Origin: Coprinellus micaceus
Lineage: Eukaryota; Basidiomycota; Agaricomycetes; Agaricales; Psathyrellaceae
Length of the DNA stretch: 64,000 nucleotides
Reading direction: 5' to 3'
Assembly: GCA_951394405.1 (NCBI GenBank)
Contig: OX596340.1
Coordinates: forward strand, 930,001-994,000
Shown here piece after piece: positions 42,177 to 54,276 of this stretch; positions within the stretch are counted from its first letter, which is position 1, and every line of letters starts with the position of its first letter. A program made the translations under genes and the position numbers. Below the pieces are notes generated by a model. It was not told the DNA's origin and did not search any database. It was given only the letters and a program-made list of their open reading frames with translations.

Positions 42177-43842
42177 CGTAAGGATGGAGTGGGCGGGGTC
42201 CGACTCTGGGAAGTGTATGCACAAGCGACCTACCGTGCCAATTATGATTGCAGAGTTGACACAATGAAACCGTCACCGTCTTATCGGAGGCCTCGCTTCG
42301 CTCCGGCCTCACCTTTCACGCCGAATTATACGACGCGACGCGTCTAAGCGCCGCCTTCCAATGCTATCGTCTCTCCCTCCAGCAGCGACTTGGATTTGCG
42401 GGCACACAGAACGGCGTCCAAGGCCCCGCTGACTCGACTTCGGGCCCCGACTCCCGTGGGAAGATGCGCACGGGCCCGTTTGATTAATGAGATGCGGGCA
42501 ACGCGTTTTGATCCCATTCTTCCTTTCCTTCCCCCATCATCTCTCCCTCCTCTCTCTACTACCCGTTGCACCCCCCGCCATGCCCCACGCCGTGCCTCAG
42601 TGAGCCGCGAGTCCTATCGACGGCGACAACGACAAGAGCCCAGGACGACGCGGCGACGACCAGATAAGCAAGGGCTTCCCTGGTGCCATCCCCGACACCC
42701 GCACTCAACGCGCAGCTCCTGGAATTTCATCCCGCCCTTCTTATTATACCTCGTGGACCCACTTTCCAATAAAATCATGCATGGACGCATATTGACTTCA
42801 TTCTTCCTTAACGTGTGCTATGGGTGCCGCAAGACTTCCTCAACCCGAAGACTACTCTCCAAAGCGAAGTCAAGACTTCAAGATATACCAGCCTGCCTCA
42901 AGTCCACTAGCCTAAGAGAGTGCATCAACCAGTGTGACATCAAAACTCAAGCCCGCAAGCTAATTACCATGAATTCTTCAAGATTGTGTCCCAAGGCCAC
43001 CAACCTCGAACCCTGAAGCCTCAAGAGTGTGACTCCAAGGCTGAACGTATGAACCCCCTCTATCACCTGCTAAGCGGTTCCGAACATGAGTATATTTTAC
43101 AGTTAACACTAAGGGCCGAAACGGCGGTGCTACGAAGAAGGTCTCCGCCACCGCAAGACTATGTACAGCAAGATGCGAAGCTACGGTTACGCGACAGGAG
43201 GATACGAAATTTGTGAACGAGCGTGTGATACATGGTGTGCAGTAAGGCCCAAGAGCGACCAGCAACTAGCCTGCGTCAAGGCCACGAAGAGGGGCTGAAG
43301 AAAGATAGGATGTGTGTGCGTGATGAATCCGGTATCCAGAATGTGCATGCAAGAAACGAGACGAAGATGTGTGATATGCAAGAGTCAAGATCAAGGCGAA
43401 GAAACGAGAAGGCAGCAAGCGCTCGGCGAAGACGGGTTGGCTGGTTGAAGAGTGTGACCTGAACATGGGCTATGAGTGAGTAAACCCTTTGTCACACTTG
43501 GAGATGAAAACGACATACCAAGCAAACTCCAAGACCAACTCCACCCGCGATGCACGAACGAGCGCTTTTTGTCGGAACAGTGGCGTCTATGGACGCTTTA
43601 TATGCAGCAAGATGTCGATAGCGAAAGTTGTGTTGAGGCCCGAAAGAATGAGAAAAGAAACCGCCCTCGACATGAATCCAATGTACAAGTCGTCGAGGTT
43701 GACCATGAAGGGGTACGGTGCGGTTGATGGAATAAAATGTCGAGTCGAAGTGACAGCAGCTGAATGGGTAGTAGTGGTGTGTGTTCCTTCTAAGTTTTCT
43801 ACGCGTCAACAGACGCTCGCGTGTGTGGAGGTGTGACCAGCC
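42177..43842. other. Gene-poor region
   Basis: No gene recognised. From about 42830 to 43480 the plus strand is rich in AAG, CAAG and GAAG words with weak internal similarity, possibly decayed repeat sequence. I could not define repeat units or terminal inverted repeats. Confidence 0.35.
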
Positions 43843-44632
43843 TTACAGGTCCTTGGCGGAATCCCGCAGAATGGGCTCGCCAATCGTCTTCAGCCTGCGC
43901 CAGGCCGAGTAGAAGAACCCCAACAGGAATGTCATCATACCAAGATTCTTGCTTGGTGAGGATGGACATGGAGAAGGCGGCTGGCGACTCGAACTCGAAG
44001 AAACCTCGTTCGATATATACCGAGCGTGTGCGTCGAGCGCGCGCATTGGAATGGCTTCGTCGTACCGAAGAGAAGGCGACGCCTGCCCTAGAGAGCTCAG
44101 CGCGGCTGGTAGACGGCGTAGGGGCGGGTTACGATCCCCCAGTTCCCCGACGTCGCAGTCAGAGAGCGTTGCGGTGTCACTCTCGCGGTTGAGGTCGACC
44201 TCAGTGGTGGATGTGGACGATGCGGTGTCGTCGGCCTCGTCGTCGTCTGTTGAGCTGCAGGAAGAGGTTGACAAAGTAGAGGCCGCGGACGCTTCTCGGT
44301 CCTGTTGGTGCGTCTCTTCCTTCGTTCCCTGTGTCATTTGGGTTAACGATAGGCCTCGACTCACAGACGAAAGAACATACGGAATACTCGGCGTCGTAGG
44401 CGAGCGACCCAGCAAACCTCGCATCGAGGGACCTCATTAGCGGGTCGCCGTCTCGGGGCTGGGAATTGGTCCTCGCTCGGGGGCGGGCCAAGTTGATCTG
44501 TACCTGGCGTCGTAAAGCCTTCCTGGGGTCCTTGAGCGCAAATATTTCGACCGGTGCCCCGTCCTCTTGAATAGAGGTAAGGACCAAGGAGAAAGCGGGA
44601 ACGTATTTGGGTGAATAATATGGGAGCGACAT
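43843..44632 (-). CDS. Hypothetical protein, 249 aa, acidic Ser-rich middle
   Basis: Two exons in phase: 44632-44369 and 44328-43843, around a 40-nt intron (donor GTCTGT, acceptor ACACAG). The N-terminal part looks folded (YYSPKYVPAFSLVLTSIQED, VEIFALKDPRKALRRQVQI). The middle is disordered and acidic (SSCSSTDDDEADDTASSTST). Near the end there is a weak hydrophobic helix (MTFLLGFFYSAWRRL). No known family recognised. If GTGAGT were used as donor instead, the frame would be lost, which supports the chosen splice. Confidence 0.52.
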
Positions 44633-47600
44633 GATGACGATTATGCGAGTTCTGGATAGTGAATGTTGTGTAACGTAGAAATTCTTCGGGATTAGGGTAG
44701 ACGAGGGAGTGAGGAGGTAGAGGAGGAAGGAGCGGTGGGAGAAGAGAGAGAGGAGAGCCTCGCAAGAATGAATAGCGGGCTCTTCCCAAGCGGGGAGGCG
44801 GAAAGAGGAGATGATGGTGGGGGTGAGAAGAGGCGAGCTCGCCAACCTTAACGCCAAAATCGGACGCTGAAAAGACCTCCGCCCGTCAGGGCCGCCAACA
44901 TCCTCCACCGTTCTCCGGGCGACCTCCGATTCCGGTCGCTCACCCGAGAGTCCTTTCCCTGGACCTGGAGAACGCTAAATGCACTGTTCATCTTACGTTT
45001 CTTGTGGTTTTCCAGCACATAAAAACCTTGAATAAGGTTACAGTGCCAGTTGCCGATGCCCTGATTTGGCCGGGGAGCAAAACAGTCCTTGGCAGAAGAC
45101 GGAGAGGTTGCTGAGACCGAGTTCTTGGGTCGATCCAGTGCCATTGAGCGGCGTTTGCAAGTGTAATGGGGATGGAGGATCGAAGGCATTGCGTGACGGT
45201 GCCGTAAGAAAAGAATATGTCGGGCGAGGAAGAGTGGTTGGGCTGGTCCGCGAGAGGTGTTGTCGGGATGCGGGATACCCAAACCGTACGAAAGTGAGGG
45301 GGCTAGATAGAGTACGAGAGTCCTCCGAATATGTGATGAAGGGGTGGGGATGGCGCGGCGTCTGAGAATGAGGCCGTCGTGCCCTGCTGATCGATGCCTA
45401 TTCCAGTTTTGAGGTGTCCTCACCCAACCGGGGCCGCGTGGTGGTCGAGCTTCAAGACAAACTCATGCTGTGGAGGAGTGGGGCTGAGAGTACGGCCTAT
45501 GGCGGAGGAGAGCAGGTGCGTGGCTTGTTCAGCCTGGGTGACCGACGCTGACCTTACCTTCGACACCGCCCGTCGTCGTCGGGGACCTTCAACTGCACTT
45601 ACTCCTTCAACCCCCTCTCAAGCCACCATGGCCAGGCAGTCACCCCCGTTGCTCCTCAAGGCGCCCAGCCCCCACCGATGTTCGGTCAATGCGCTCCAGT
45701 CCCTAGCCGTTGTCGTCGTCCCCAACCCCCTCGTCCTGGCCAGATTGCCCACCACCGCCTCAATGCTCTCCATTGGCCGCGTTCTTACCTCCTTCCCAAC
45801 CAGGGACGACGCGCCTGCTCCAACGTTCGCCTGCTACCCCCTTCAGCCACGACACAACCTCTGCTCCGTTAGAGCCGCGCATCCTCGACCATGACCATGA
45901 CCATGGCCGTGCCCACCATCCACGATATAACCCTCGGCCCCCCTCCCCTGTCCCGTCTACCAGCCCCACCATTCCAGCCCTTACCCCAGCCACAACTACC
46001 CATTCCCAACCGAATTATCGCCCTCCTCCGCCGTCTACGCGACCACCAAGCACCGCTTGATAGTGTCCGCTCACACCACGAGGCATATCTATCAACCTCC
46101 TCGCTCCTCTCTTCGCCTTCCTTGAAACTCGTCAACACACCAGTTATCGACCCTCACCCTCCCTGCACCGTCGCCGCCCGTGGAACCAACGTCCTTCATT
46201 ACCCCACCGTGTCCACTCGCCCATACCCCAGCCTCCGATCTGCTCAGCTCCCCCACATCCTCCCTCCTCAGCTCCCAAGCGCCCACCACAGCTTGAGCCT
46301 ATGCCCCAATCCTCCTCATCAACGCGTCCTCCCATCCAGCCGACCTCGACCCCGTCTGCATTTGCCTCCTTCGCCCACGAACACACGTCCCCCGGCTCGA
46401 CACCATTCCTTCGACACGCCCCATGGTTCCGTCGCTGGACAGGCACAATTGTCCGGTATGTTTCAGTTCTTCAGTCACCGCAAGCGCCCACCTGGACCAA
46501 CCTTGCGTCTTGTCTTGCCTACACTCAAGTATCAAGCGCCAATTTCCCTGGATAGGACTCCATCCTCCTGGAACTGCCAGGACGTTTTATCGGGACCCTT
46601 CCGAGCCGCACTTGTGATTCCCCATCCAAGCCACGCAGGTTGGCACCAATTGGCAGCGTCGCCCGTGGTGCGTAGGCACGACCAGCGAGTATCGACCGGC
46701 CACCGTGGATGCACTACCCCAGAGGCGAAGCGTATCCCGAAAGGGCTGAAGCGTACCCTTCTTTAGGGAGGAGATCGGCAGCGACGATCCTCGAGCATGA
46801 TACGCTCCCGACCGATCACGCCGAGAGCCTCTGGGGTAAGGCATGCCCTGCGCTGCCTGTCTATCAAGCAACTGCAGAAAGCGCGGATAGACGGTGTCAT
46901 GCCCGTCGCAGTTGGCACGACAAGTTCGTGGAGTGCCCCCGATTCGCTGGCAGGGGAGGCCGTCGGAACAACATCGCTAGTAGAGGTTCCCTTCAACGGT
47001 CAGCCACCCCGATCCTCTGCGTGCACAATTGGGACTGTAAGCTTCTCAATAGTCAAGCAGGATGGACTCGAAACGTACCTCAAAATTTTTGTCTCAACGA
47101 CTTGTGATTTCGAGGACAAGAAGCCGGCAGAGGACGTGGCTTCCATACCCTCCAGCACCGCCAGAGAGATGGAGGCCTTGATTGAGCGGTGAAATTTTTG
47201 GGAAACTCAAGTCCTCCACCGGAGGGCAGAGCATTGTGCGTATTGCCCGAGAGTGCGGCGCCCGGGCGTTGAGCCGTAGCCACGACGTTTTCACGACACG
47301 ATCTCGCCCGTGGCCACTGGCGAGAGCGGCTAGGTTTGCGCCTTGAGCCGGGGAGGTGAGACTTGAGGAGGACACGGGGCGAGGAGCGCCTGGCTGGCTT
47401 GGTTAGCATCTTGACGATGCTGATGCAGGTAGAAGAGGGCTGGTAATGGGAAGGTGGCTCAGCGGTGCGGGGAATCAGAGCCATATCGACGACCAAGTGT
47501 CGTGGTGGCGAAGGTGAGGGGTTGAATCTTGGACGGAAGAGTAGGGAGTCAGACCAGGAGGAAGAAGCACGTCGCTTTCAACGCACCCTTATCCGCGAAG

Positions 47601-48280
47601 GAGGCTCAGACACCTCGCCCGATGTTGGAGTCATCCCGCATTGAAGGCCGCGGTGGCTCCCAACCTCCCGCTCGTCCTGACGCATTTTGGAATACCACGC
47701 CTGCTCTTCCACCCTACCACCCTCTACCCTTTCACTCTACCACTCTACCACCCTACCCTTCCTACCATTTCCACTTCTTAGCCATTCAGTCTACCTTTTC
47801 CCTCCCCAGTTTCACCAGCCATCCAGTGTGCTCCAGCGTGAACGGCTACCTGACCACATGTCTCAGGGCTCAGCGTCCCCCCGAGATCCAGACGAACGTA
47901 TAAGGCGTCTTGCAGTTGGTGTGTTGAATGTCTCTCATTCCTTCTCTGCTTTCCTCATCGTTTTCTCTTCCCTTCATGCACCCTTATCCTGCACGCCACT
48001 TGCTCGCCCACCGCTTCTTCCTAATCCTCCCATCCGTGGCTGTCATCTTCATCGCTATGTGCGCGTTTTCGAGTGGATTGTGCAGAGCGAGGTCGTGGTT
48101 GTGAGGAAGTGGTCGACTGTAGCCGGCGTCGCTGGAGAAGGTCGCAGAAGCGTCGGGTAGTAGCCGACTGGTGGGACTGATGGCTGGTCCTGGCGGATCG
48201 AGGTCCTTTCCTGGACTCCGACGACTAACCCTAGGGTTATTCACTCATCGCACACTCCTGGGGCCGTTGAGGACAAGGAA
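44633..48280. other. 3.6-kb region of proline-rich overlapping frames, no certain gene
   Basis: From 45394 to 46766 the plus strand is C-rich and open in several frames at once (167 codons at 45394, 291 codons at 45891), all Pro/Ser/His-rich. No single frame carries a motif or clean splice signals. A 131-codon frame at 46797-47192 (KIFVSTTCDFEDKKPAED near its end) looks more protein-like but stands alone. Around 47860-47905 a short MSQGSASPRDPDERIRRLAV frame precedes a possible donor. A frame-shifted relic or an unrecognised intron-rich gene are both possible. Confidence 0.25.
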
Positions 48281-49834
48281 ATGGACGAGGGTGAGACTGG
48301 GACTGTATCTTCTATCCGATTTCAATGTTCTCTAACTAGCACTCGTTTAGCCTCACCAATCCAGAATGTGCCCGACGACGTTCTAGGGGAAATCTTCATA
48401 CGTTGCCTCCCTATCTACTCCTGGAAAATCACCCTATCCCCTTCAGAGGCGCCGCTCTTGCTTACTCATGTCTGCCAGAGATGGAGGCAAGTGAGCTCGC
48501 AATCGCCAGAGCTGTGGAGGTCCCTCAGGTGGGAGATCCAGAGGATCAACGTGAACGAAACGACAGTGAAGACCCTGGCTGCCGCAACTGCGCGAGCCAA
48601 CTCAACTCCCCGAAACCTGCAGCTCATCATGCATGTCGGAAGTAGAGCGAAGGATGGCCGTCTCCGCCCCATCCCAGACGTTGTGAATGCGGTCTTCGTA
48701 CCTGTGGTCGCCCAGTCCTTGACTCGGTTGGTATTAAAATGCGTTCCGATCGCCCAGGTCCATGGCCTTCCCAAAGGCTCCTTCCCTTCGGTGGTCGATC
48801 TGGCCCTCCACTTCGATGGGTCCGATCTGGCCCGCTTCCCTTGGGATAAAGAGGGTCCTCTGAGGACGTTCTCCGAGGCAGGTGCACTGCGTCGCGTCAG
48901 TATCGGGAGTTCACCTCCGGCCTCTTATCTGGGCTTCAAACCCGGACGTCCTGTGTCCCGCAATGTCCTTCTCCCATGGAAACAGCTAACCCATCTCCTC
49001 GACTTCGAGAATCCCCGTGAATATCGTACTCCCCACCACCTACAAGAATCCCAGAGCCTCCGCTACCTATTCATCGGGCAAGGCGAGGAGGATGTGGGGG
49101 AGATAGGGCATATGAACTGGGCCAACAGTGGGAGCCAGGTCACCTCGCTCGACGAACTCCAATGCGTCACCATCCGCTTCTGGTCGTGCGAGGCGGAGAC
49201 CGAATACCCGGTCTTCCTCGACGCCTTCGATACCCCACATCTAAGGGCACTTCGGCTGGACGGTGCAATATTCAACTTCGAATACGGTTCATGGGACCTA
49301 GCGCCGCTTCTGTATCGCTTCTTGTCGAAGCTTTCAAATTTTCAGTACCTCACGCATCTCTCCCTATCCCTCGAAAGTATTGATCCCGATACCCTGCGCC
49401 GCATCCTCCTCGCGACTCGCCGTATTACATCCCTCGACGCGTTCATCTACCAGAATTACGAGTCCTTCTTTGAAGGCCTAACCTGGAGTGATGCAAACCA
49501 GACGCTCCCGGAGCTCAATACCCTTGTTCTGGAACTCGACAACACCGCAGCCGTTTATAATGAGGAAGGGTATAGTATCAACCCGGACGCGTTTCGAGCC
49601 TTCCTTGAGTCTCGCATCGGAGATGGTGGCTCCAGTTCCTTTCGCAAGATTGTCGCCTGGTCTTTGGATGAAAGGAGGATGGATGATGAAGTACCTTTTG
49701 TGGAAGTCGCTCTCCAGTACGTCGCTCGAGGCTTGGTCTTTGAAAGAAAGCTGGTGAGCGAACCATCTCGTTGTCAATGGGTGCGGAATGATCCCGAACT
49801 GTATGACTGGCCGGAACTGGTGGAAGCGTGGTAA
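48281..49834 (+). CDS. F-box protein, first of a paralog pair
   Basis: About 497 aa. A 10-nt first exon (48281-48290, ATGGACGAGG) joins exon 2 (48351-49834) so that the protein begins MDEASPIQNVPDDVLGEIF. The F-box spans about residues 5-60 (NVPDDVLGEIFIRCLP, VCQRWRQVSSQSPELWRSLR) and should bind Skp1. The remainder is a Leu-rich, irregular LRR-like region (LTRLVLKCVPIAQ, LRALRLDGAIFNFE, LTHLSLSLESID) likely to select substrates for ubiquitination. The tail DPELYDWPELVEAW is shared with the paralog at 52342. The first intron is 60 nt and stop-free, so the naive start MDEGETGTVSS includes intron sequence. Start choice rests on the matching micro-exon in the paralog. Confidence 0.82.
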   Translation: MDEGETGTVSSIRFQCSLTSTRLASPIQNVPDDVLGEIFIRCLPIYSWKITLSPSEAPLLLTHVCQRWRQVSSQSPELWRSLRWEIQRINVNETTVKTLAAATARANSTPRNLQLIMHVGSRAKDGRLRPIPDVVNAVFVPVVAQSLTRLVLKCVPIAQVHGLPKGSFPSVVDLALHFDGSDLARFPWDKEGPLRTFSEAGALRRVSIGSSPPASYLGFKPGRPVSRNVLLPWKQLTHLLDFENPREYRTPHHLQESQSLRYLFIGQGEEDVGEIGHMNWANSGSQVTSLDELQCVTIRFWSCEAETEYPVFLDAFDTPHLRALRLDGAIFNFEYGSWDLAPLLYRFLSKLSNFQYLTHLSLSLESIDPDTLRRILLATRRITSLDAFIYQNYESFFEGLTWSDANQTLPELNTLVLELDNTAAVYNEEGYSINPDAFRAFLESRIGDGGSSSFRKIVAWSLDERRMDDEVPFVEVALQYVARGLVFERKLVSEPSRCQWVRNDPELYDWPELVEAW

Positions 49835-50645
49835 AGGTTAGGCTCGTAACCATCCGTTGCCTGTGGGGGTCGGCAACCTCAGTCAAATCTGTGTGCACAG
49901 AAAATTGGCACCGGCCAAACACATTCCCAGGCCCCTATCTCTGGCCTCAACCTTGTATTAGATAGTGGTCCTGCGGATAAATACCATGACTGAGGCACAA
50001 ATGAGTGCGTTACAGCCAACTCATCCAATCTAGTACAAAATAACGCTCACAAAGGCTGCTACACATGCCAGATCCTGCCCTCAGTCGCGTTTCGGGGCCT
50101 CTGATGCCATAGATAGGGGCTAATTTCGCTCCCAAACTATTTTGTCTTTCACGATTTCCTCCATCCATGCATCGCAGATTCATTTTCACATCTAGCGTAA
50201 GACAGAAAATGCCTTTAAAATCGTCGGCTTTTGGTGCCTCCACCTTCACTGTGTCCTTCATCTGTACCATGGTTTCGCGCTTTTCTACCTCCGAAAGCAC
50301 CCCAAGAACTCTGGATTTCCGACGCTTTCTAATTGATTTTGGATGCCTACATCTTCGCCCATACAAAGTAGCCGGAAATATGCCTTGCTCAAACGTTATT
50401 AAAGGTGGCCACTTTTCTGCGGACGCGTCGGAGTTTGAATTGGCAGGGAATTGCTGACCCCCATTGCCTGTGCACGGTATAACTTCTCTATATAGGCTGG
50501 TCGCAAGTGATTTTTTGTCTCTCAGCGTCCCAAGTACTAGCCAGACAATACTCTTCCTTTGACGTTGTGGGACAAGTATCAGCCCTCGGTCATTTAGCTA
50601 ACGTACACATCGTGTCTTCCAGTCGTCTACCTCACGGAACACATA
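49835..50645. other. Region between convergent F-box genes
   Basis: About 0.8 kb with no gene recognised; contains the 3' ends of the flanking genes. Confidence 0.4.
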
Positions 50646-52188
50646 TCATATGGTAATGCGACACGAAAATAGTCCATAGTCGTCGTCATCATCATCACAT
50701 CCCTCCGGCTCTTGCCACTCCCTTTCCTGAAAGAGCTCCTTGCAATGTCTATTCCAACACGTAGGGAAGCCCTCGAACACTGGAATCGTCTCCCGGAACT
50801 TGCTGCTCCCTGCGTCAAACCGCCCTTGACGCCTGAGCATCGGGAAGGATCTGTGCATCCATTCATCCATATCCTTCTTCGCATCAGCAAGCTGGAAGAT
50901 CTCAGCGCAGAAGATGTTATGCCTGACCAGCAGCGATGTGGATGGGTTCTCCGCAAACGCAGCATCGATCGCGCCAAACGCCTCACCGCTCTCAAAATAG
51001 GTGTATGGGTCTTCCCTCCACATGAATTCCAGGATGACTTTGCAAGCCTCCGACTTGATGGTCGAGGCGGTTTCTCCGAGCGACGCATAGGTAGGGTCAA
51101 GCCCGAGGTGAGTCGCTCCCTTCAGTAGCCAGCCAGCGGGGGATTTTACGTCCGGCGATGGCCATATCATTCGCTTCAAGATGCGTTTAAGATTGGTGTG
51201 TCTAGAAAGGTCGAAGGGTGGGGCGTGACGGTTATCTTCGCCTTGATCGGGTCGAGAACACGGGTCGTCTACGGACACGGGATATCAGTAATCTTTAATC
51301 GAGAAAAATTGCAGCGTACTTACAATGTGGAAGATAAATGTACAGCTCCTCCAACGACGCTCGACTCTCTGCAAGGAGCATGGCTGCGGCATGGTGTTCA
51401 GCATCATAGTCAACTTGCAGTGCATCTTCTGACCCTAGATGTAGGCCATACTTGCTGTCGTCGGCTTGGCTGAGTACCAGTCTCCTGACATTTTCAAGAC
51501 GATACGCCCCCACGAGCAGGTGGATCCACGGCGACGGAAGCACGGTGACAACTAGATCTTCCAAGGGAAGAATTGGACGCGATGATGGATCGCTCTGGCG
51601 AGGGAAGAGGGTGTCATCATCTGAGGTTGTATCAATGCTGACGTTGTTCAGACATAGTGTGGTAAGAATTGTCCATGGGATGACGCCGAATGGGAGACCA
51701 CCAATGTCCTGGCAGTGGACAGCCACGAGCTCCGGCAGGGAAAGCAGCGATCCCAAGGCGCGTTGAAGAGGCTGTGGAATAGACCCCCACCGCGTAAGCT
51801 GTGGTTTCCATGTGGAAGCGCCGAGGTAGAACCTGATCGATACACTCTGAAGGCGGGTCATGAGTGGGATGATGCGTTCGAGGAGGTCGGCTTCTTCCCT
51901 CAGAACACCGTCGCAGTCTTCGATGCCTGTAGGGACCACATACGCGATTCTGGTAGTATATGAAAGCAGATGGGGAGATATTTCCAGGATCCGGACAAGC
52001 TGAGTAAGTCGTCTGCATGTGCTTCTGGGATCGTCCTCCTTCGAATGGAATGCGATCGATGAGAAGAAGCGGCGTTGGGCGAGAGGTACGAATGCCCTGG
52101 AGATAGATGTACAGGCGCGCAGGAACGTGTGGTCAGCTTCTGCGTTGTCCAGAATTACCTCGAGGATTTCTTCAGGGAGGTTGTCCAT
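50646..52188 (-). CDS. F-box-like protein, divergent from the pair
   Basis: Two exons in phase: 52188-51324 and 51268-50646, about 495 aa. It starts directly with an F-box-like helix set (MDNLPEEILEVILDNAEAD, RACTSISRAFVPLAQRRFF). A Leu-rich region follows (LEDLVVTVLPSPW, LENVRRLVLSQAD), and the second exon encodes a helical part ending in an acidic cluster (CDDDDDDYG). It is a different agaricomycete F-box subgroup from the genes at 48281 and 52342. Head-to-head with the latter: start codons are 153 bp apart. Confidence 0.76.
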
Positions 52189-52341
52189 AATCGTGGTTCA
52201 AGATCAAGGCGCCAGATAATCAATGTTGGGCGCTTGTCCCCGAATTTGAGTCTCCGACTCGATCAGATGTTCTTGCCACATGGCATGCAGTGGGCGTCCT
52301 TTTGACCGTGACTGTCATCTCCTCGAACGCATCTAACATCG
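52189..52341. promoter_or_regulatory. Compact bidirectional promoter between two F-box genes
   Basis: Only 153 bp separate the ATG at 52188 (minus) from the ATG at 52342 (plus), so both 5' leaders and control sites must share it. No TATA box recognised. Confidence 0.5.
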
Positions 52342-53908
52342 ATGCAAGGTACTTGCCGTTGTTGGGCCGACGTTGGTACATTGCCTGACTTTCGTGTTAG
52401 CGTCACCTATCCACGAAGTCCCCAACGACGTCATTCAGGAGATATTCTTTCAAAGCTTACCTGACAATCTCTGGCTCATCGACCCTTTCAAACCCCATGA
52501 GGCGCCCGTCCTAGTCACTCACATCTGCAAGAGATGGAGAAACCTTGTATTTGGCACCCCGGGGCTTTGGAGGCGCCTGAGATGGGAGACTCGGATAGGA
52601 AACCTTGACAGGAAGCAACTGAAGCTCGAGCATTTCTCAATGGCGGCGGCGCGCGCAGGATCAGCTCGCCGCAATTTGCAAGTCACCATGCGCGGCATCC
52701 CCACTTCTGTTGAATCGCAAAGCGCTCTCTTCAGTACACTGCCTAATATCGTCAACCAGCTGCTGGTCCCCGCTGTTCCCTCACTGACCCGCTTACTGCT
52801 GAAAGGCGTGCCAATCGCACAAATGCACGCCATTCAGACCACACCCTTCCCGTACCTGATCCGCTTGGTGCTCTATTTAGAAGGAAATGACCTGGAGGCA
52901 TTTCCCTGGGCCTCAAAAGGTCTTTTAAAAACTTTCTCGGATGCACCGGCGCTTCGTCGCGTCGCTTTCGGGGCCTCACGTCCCCATGATTACGAACGGA
53001 GGACCTCCTTCGCGGACAAGGTCTTGCTCCCATGGGAGCAACTCACTCACATCCTTGACTTCGCCACACCCGACAGCAAATCGCTGATATTTGACTACTT
53101 GACCAAGTGTCACCGGCTCCAGTATCTCTTCGCGGAGCTACACGATCAAGATGTCGGCACGAAAGGCATCGCCAACTGGAGACCCATGGCCATCGGCAAT
53201 GCCAAAACCTTGGATAATCTCGAAAGCATCTCCTTACACCACTGGGGCTGCATTAAAAGTAGTGCTATTGGCTATCCAGCGGTTCTCGATGCCTTCGAGA
53301 TCCCGAACCTCAAGTCACTTCGGCTGGATGGATGGGAGCTCAACTTCCAACGACCAGGGCCGTGGACGGTCTCTCTTGCTGACAGGTTTATATCCCGAAT
53401 TGGGTCGCTGAAGCACCTCACCTATTTATCCTTAACCCCCATGTCAGTCCATCCTGTTACCATCCGGCGAATACTCCTCGCTACTCCCCACATCAAAACT
53501 CTCGACGCCTTCATCCACATGAACTATGAAAGCTTCTTCGAAGTGATCGTTTGGGATCCTGATGACCGACTACTCTCCAAGCTCGAAACGCTCTTTCTCG
53601 AGTTGGGTAACACGATGGCCTATGACGAGGGAGGGGAGAGTATCCCCCCGGAACCCTTCGATATATTCCTTAAGTCCCGCATGCAGGCGACCTCCCCGTT
53701 CCGCCAAGTTGTGCTGTACTCGTCCCATAGTGCCCAGGTGGACGAGGATGTCCCTTTTGTGCGGGTGGCGATGAACTATGTCTCGCGGGGGTTATGCTTT
53801 GAGCGGAGGCTCGTCGTGAAGGAGAGAACACAGAAAATAAACCACTTGTGGGTCGAGAGGGACCCCGAGTTGGAGGACTGGCCGGAACTGACCGAGACCC
53901 ATTTCTAA
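52342..53908 (+). CDS. F-box protein, second of the paralog pair
   Basis: About 504 aa. A 7-nt first exon (52342-52348, ATGCAAG) is followed by a 52-nt intron and exon 2 (52401-53908), giving MQASPIHEVPNDVIQEIF. Without the micro-exon the large frame has no ATG near its 5' end, only a TTG, which strongly supports the splice. F-box at residues 4-60 (VPNDVIQEIFFQSLP, HICKRWRNLVFGTPGLWRRL), then the same irregular Leu-rich body as the 48281 gene (LTRLLLKGVPIAQMH, LKSLRLDGWELNF, LTYLSLTPMSVHP) and the same tail type (DPELEDWPELTE). Likely SCF substrate receptor; substrate unknown. Confidence 0.83.
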
Positions 53909-54086
53909 GGAACCGCTAGATTCTGTACCCAAAACCATCGACTGGCCGTTTCAGGGCCTGATCGATACCCCTTGCCCTTCCTTCCAACCTACCTATACAA
54001 TTACATGCATTCTTCGCATTGTGCTTACAGTCTATAACAGTACGCCCAAGTTAACACGACACTCCGTACCTGAAAGGGGACCCTAC

Positions 54087-54276
54087 CCTGAGGATGCGAG
54101 CGACGACGAGCTGGCGAGAGATTAGACTAGAATCCGAGGACACAACCATCTTGCTGCAATGTATTTCTATTATACCCGCATTTTGAACGAACTCTGCATT
54201 TGGCCTGTGATTTCACGCGCGCCTAATCAACACCGGTTACTCCAATGCTTCCTTCTCCACTACCACCATCGCCACC
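54087..54276 (+). repeat. Diverged direct duplication, right copy (5' flank of the PEX8-like gene)
   Basis: 54087-54125 repeats the last codons and stop of the orphan gene (CCTGAGGATG, GAGCTGGCGAGAGATTAG). The sequence to about 54250 repeats its 3' flank. With 41876-42176 it brackets about 12 kb. Confidence 0.82.

Noticed and set aside
42830..43480. AAG/GAAG-rich tract as a possible transposon or tandem array.
   Set aside because: No constant unit, terminal inverted repeat or target-site duplication could be found by eye.
50010..50366. A 118-codon minus-strand frame between F-box genes.
   Set aside because: No motif and no good start context; likely 3' flank of the neighbouring genes.
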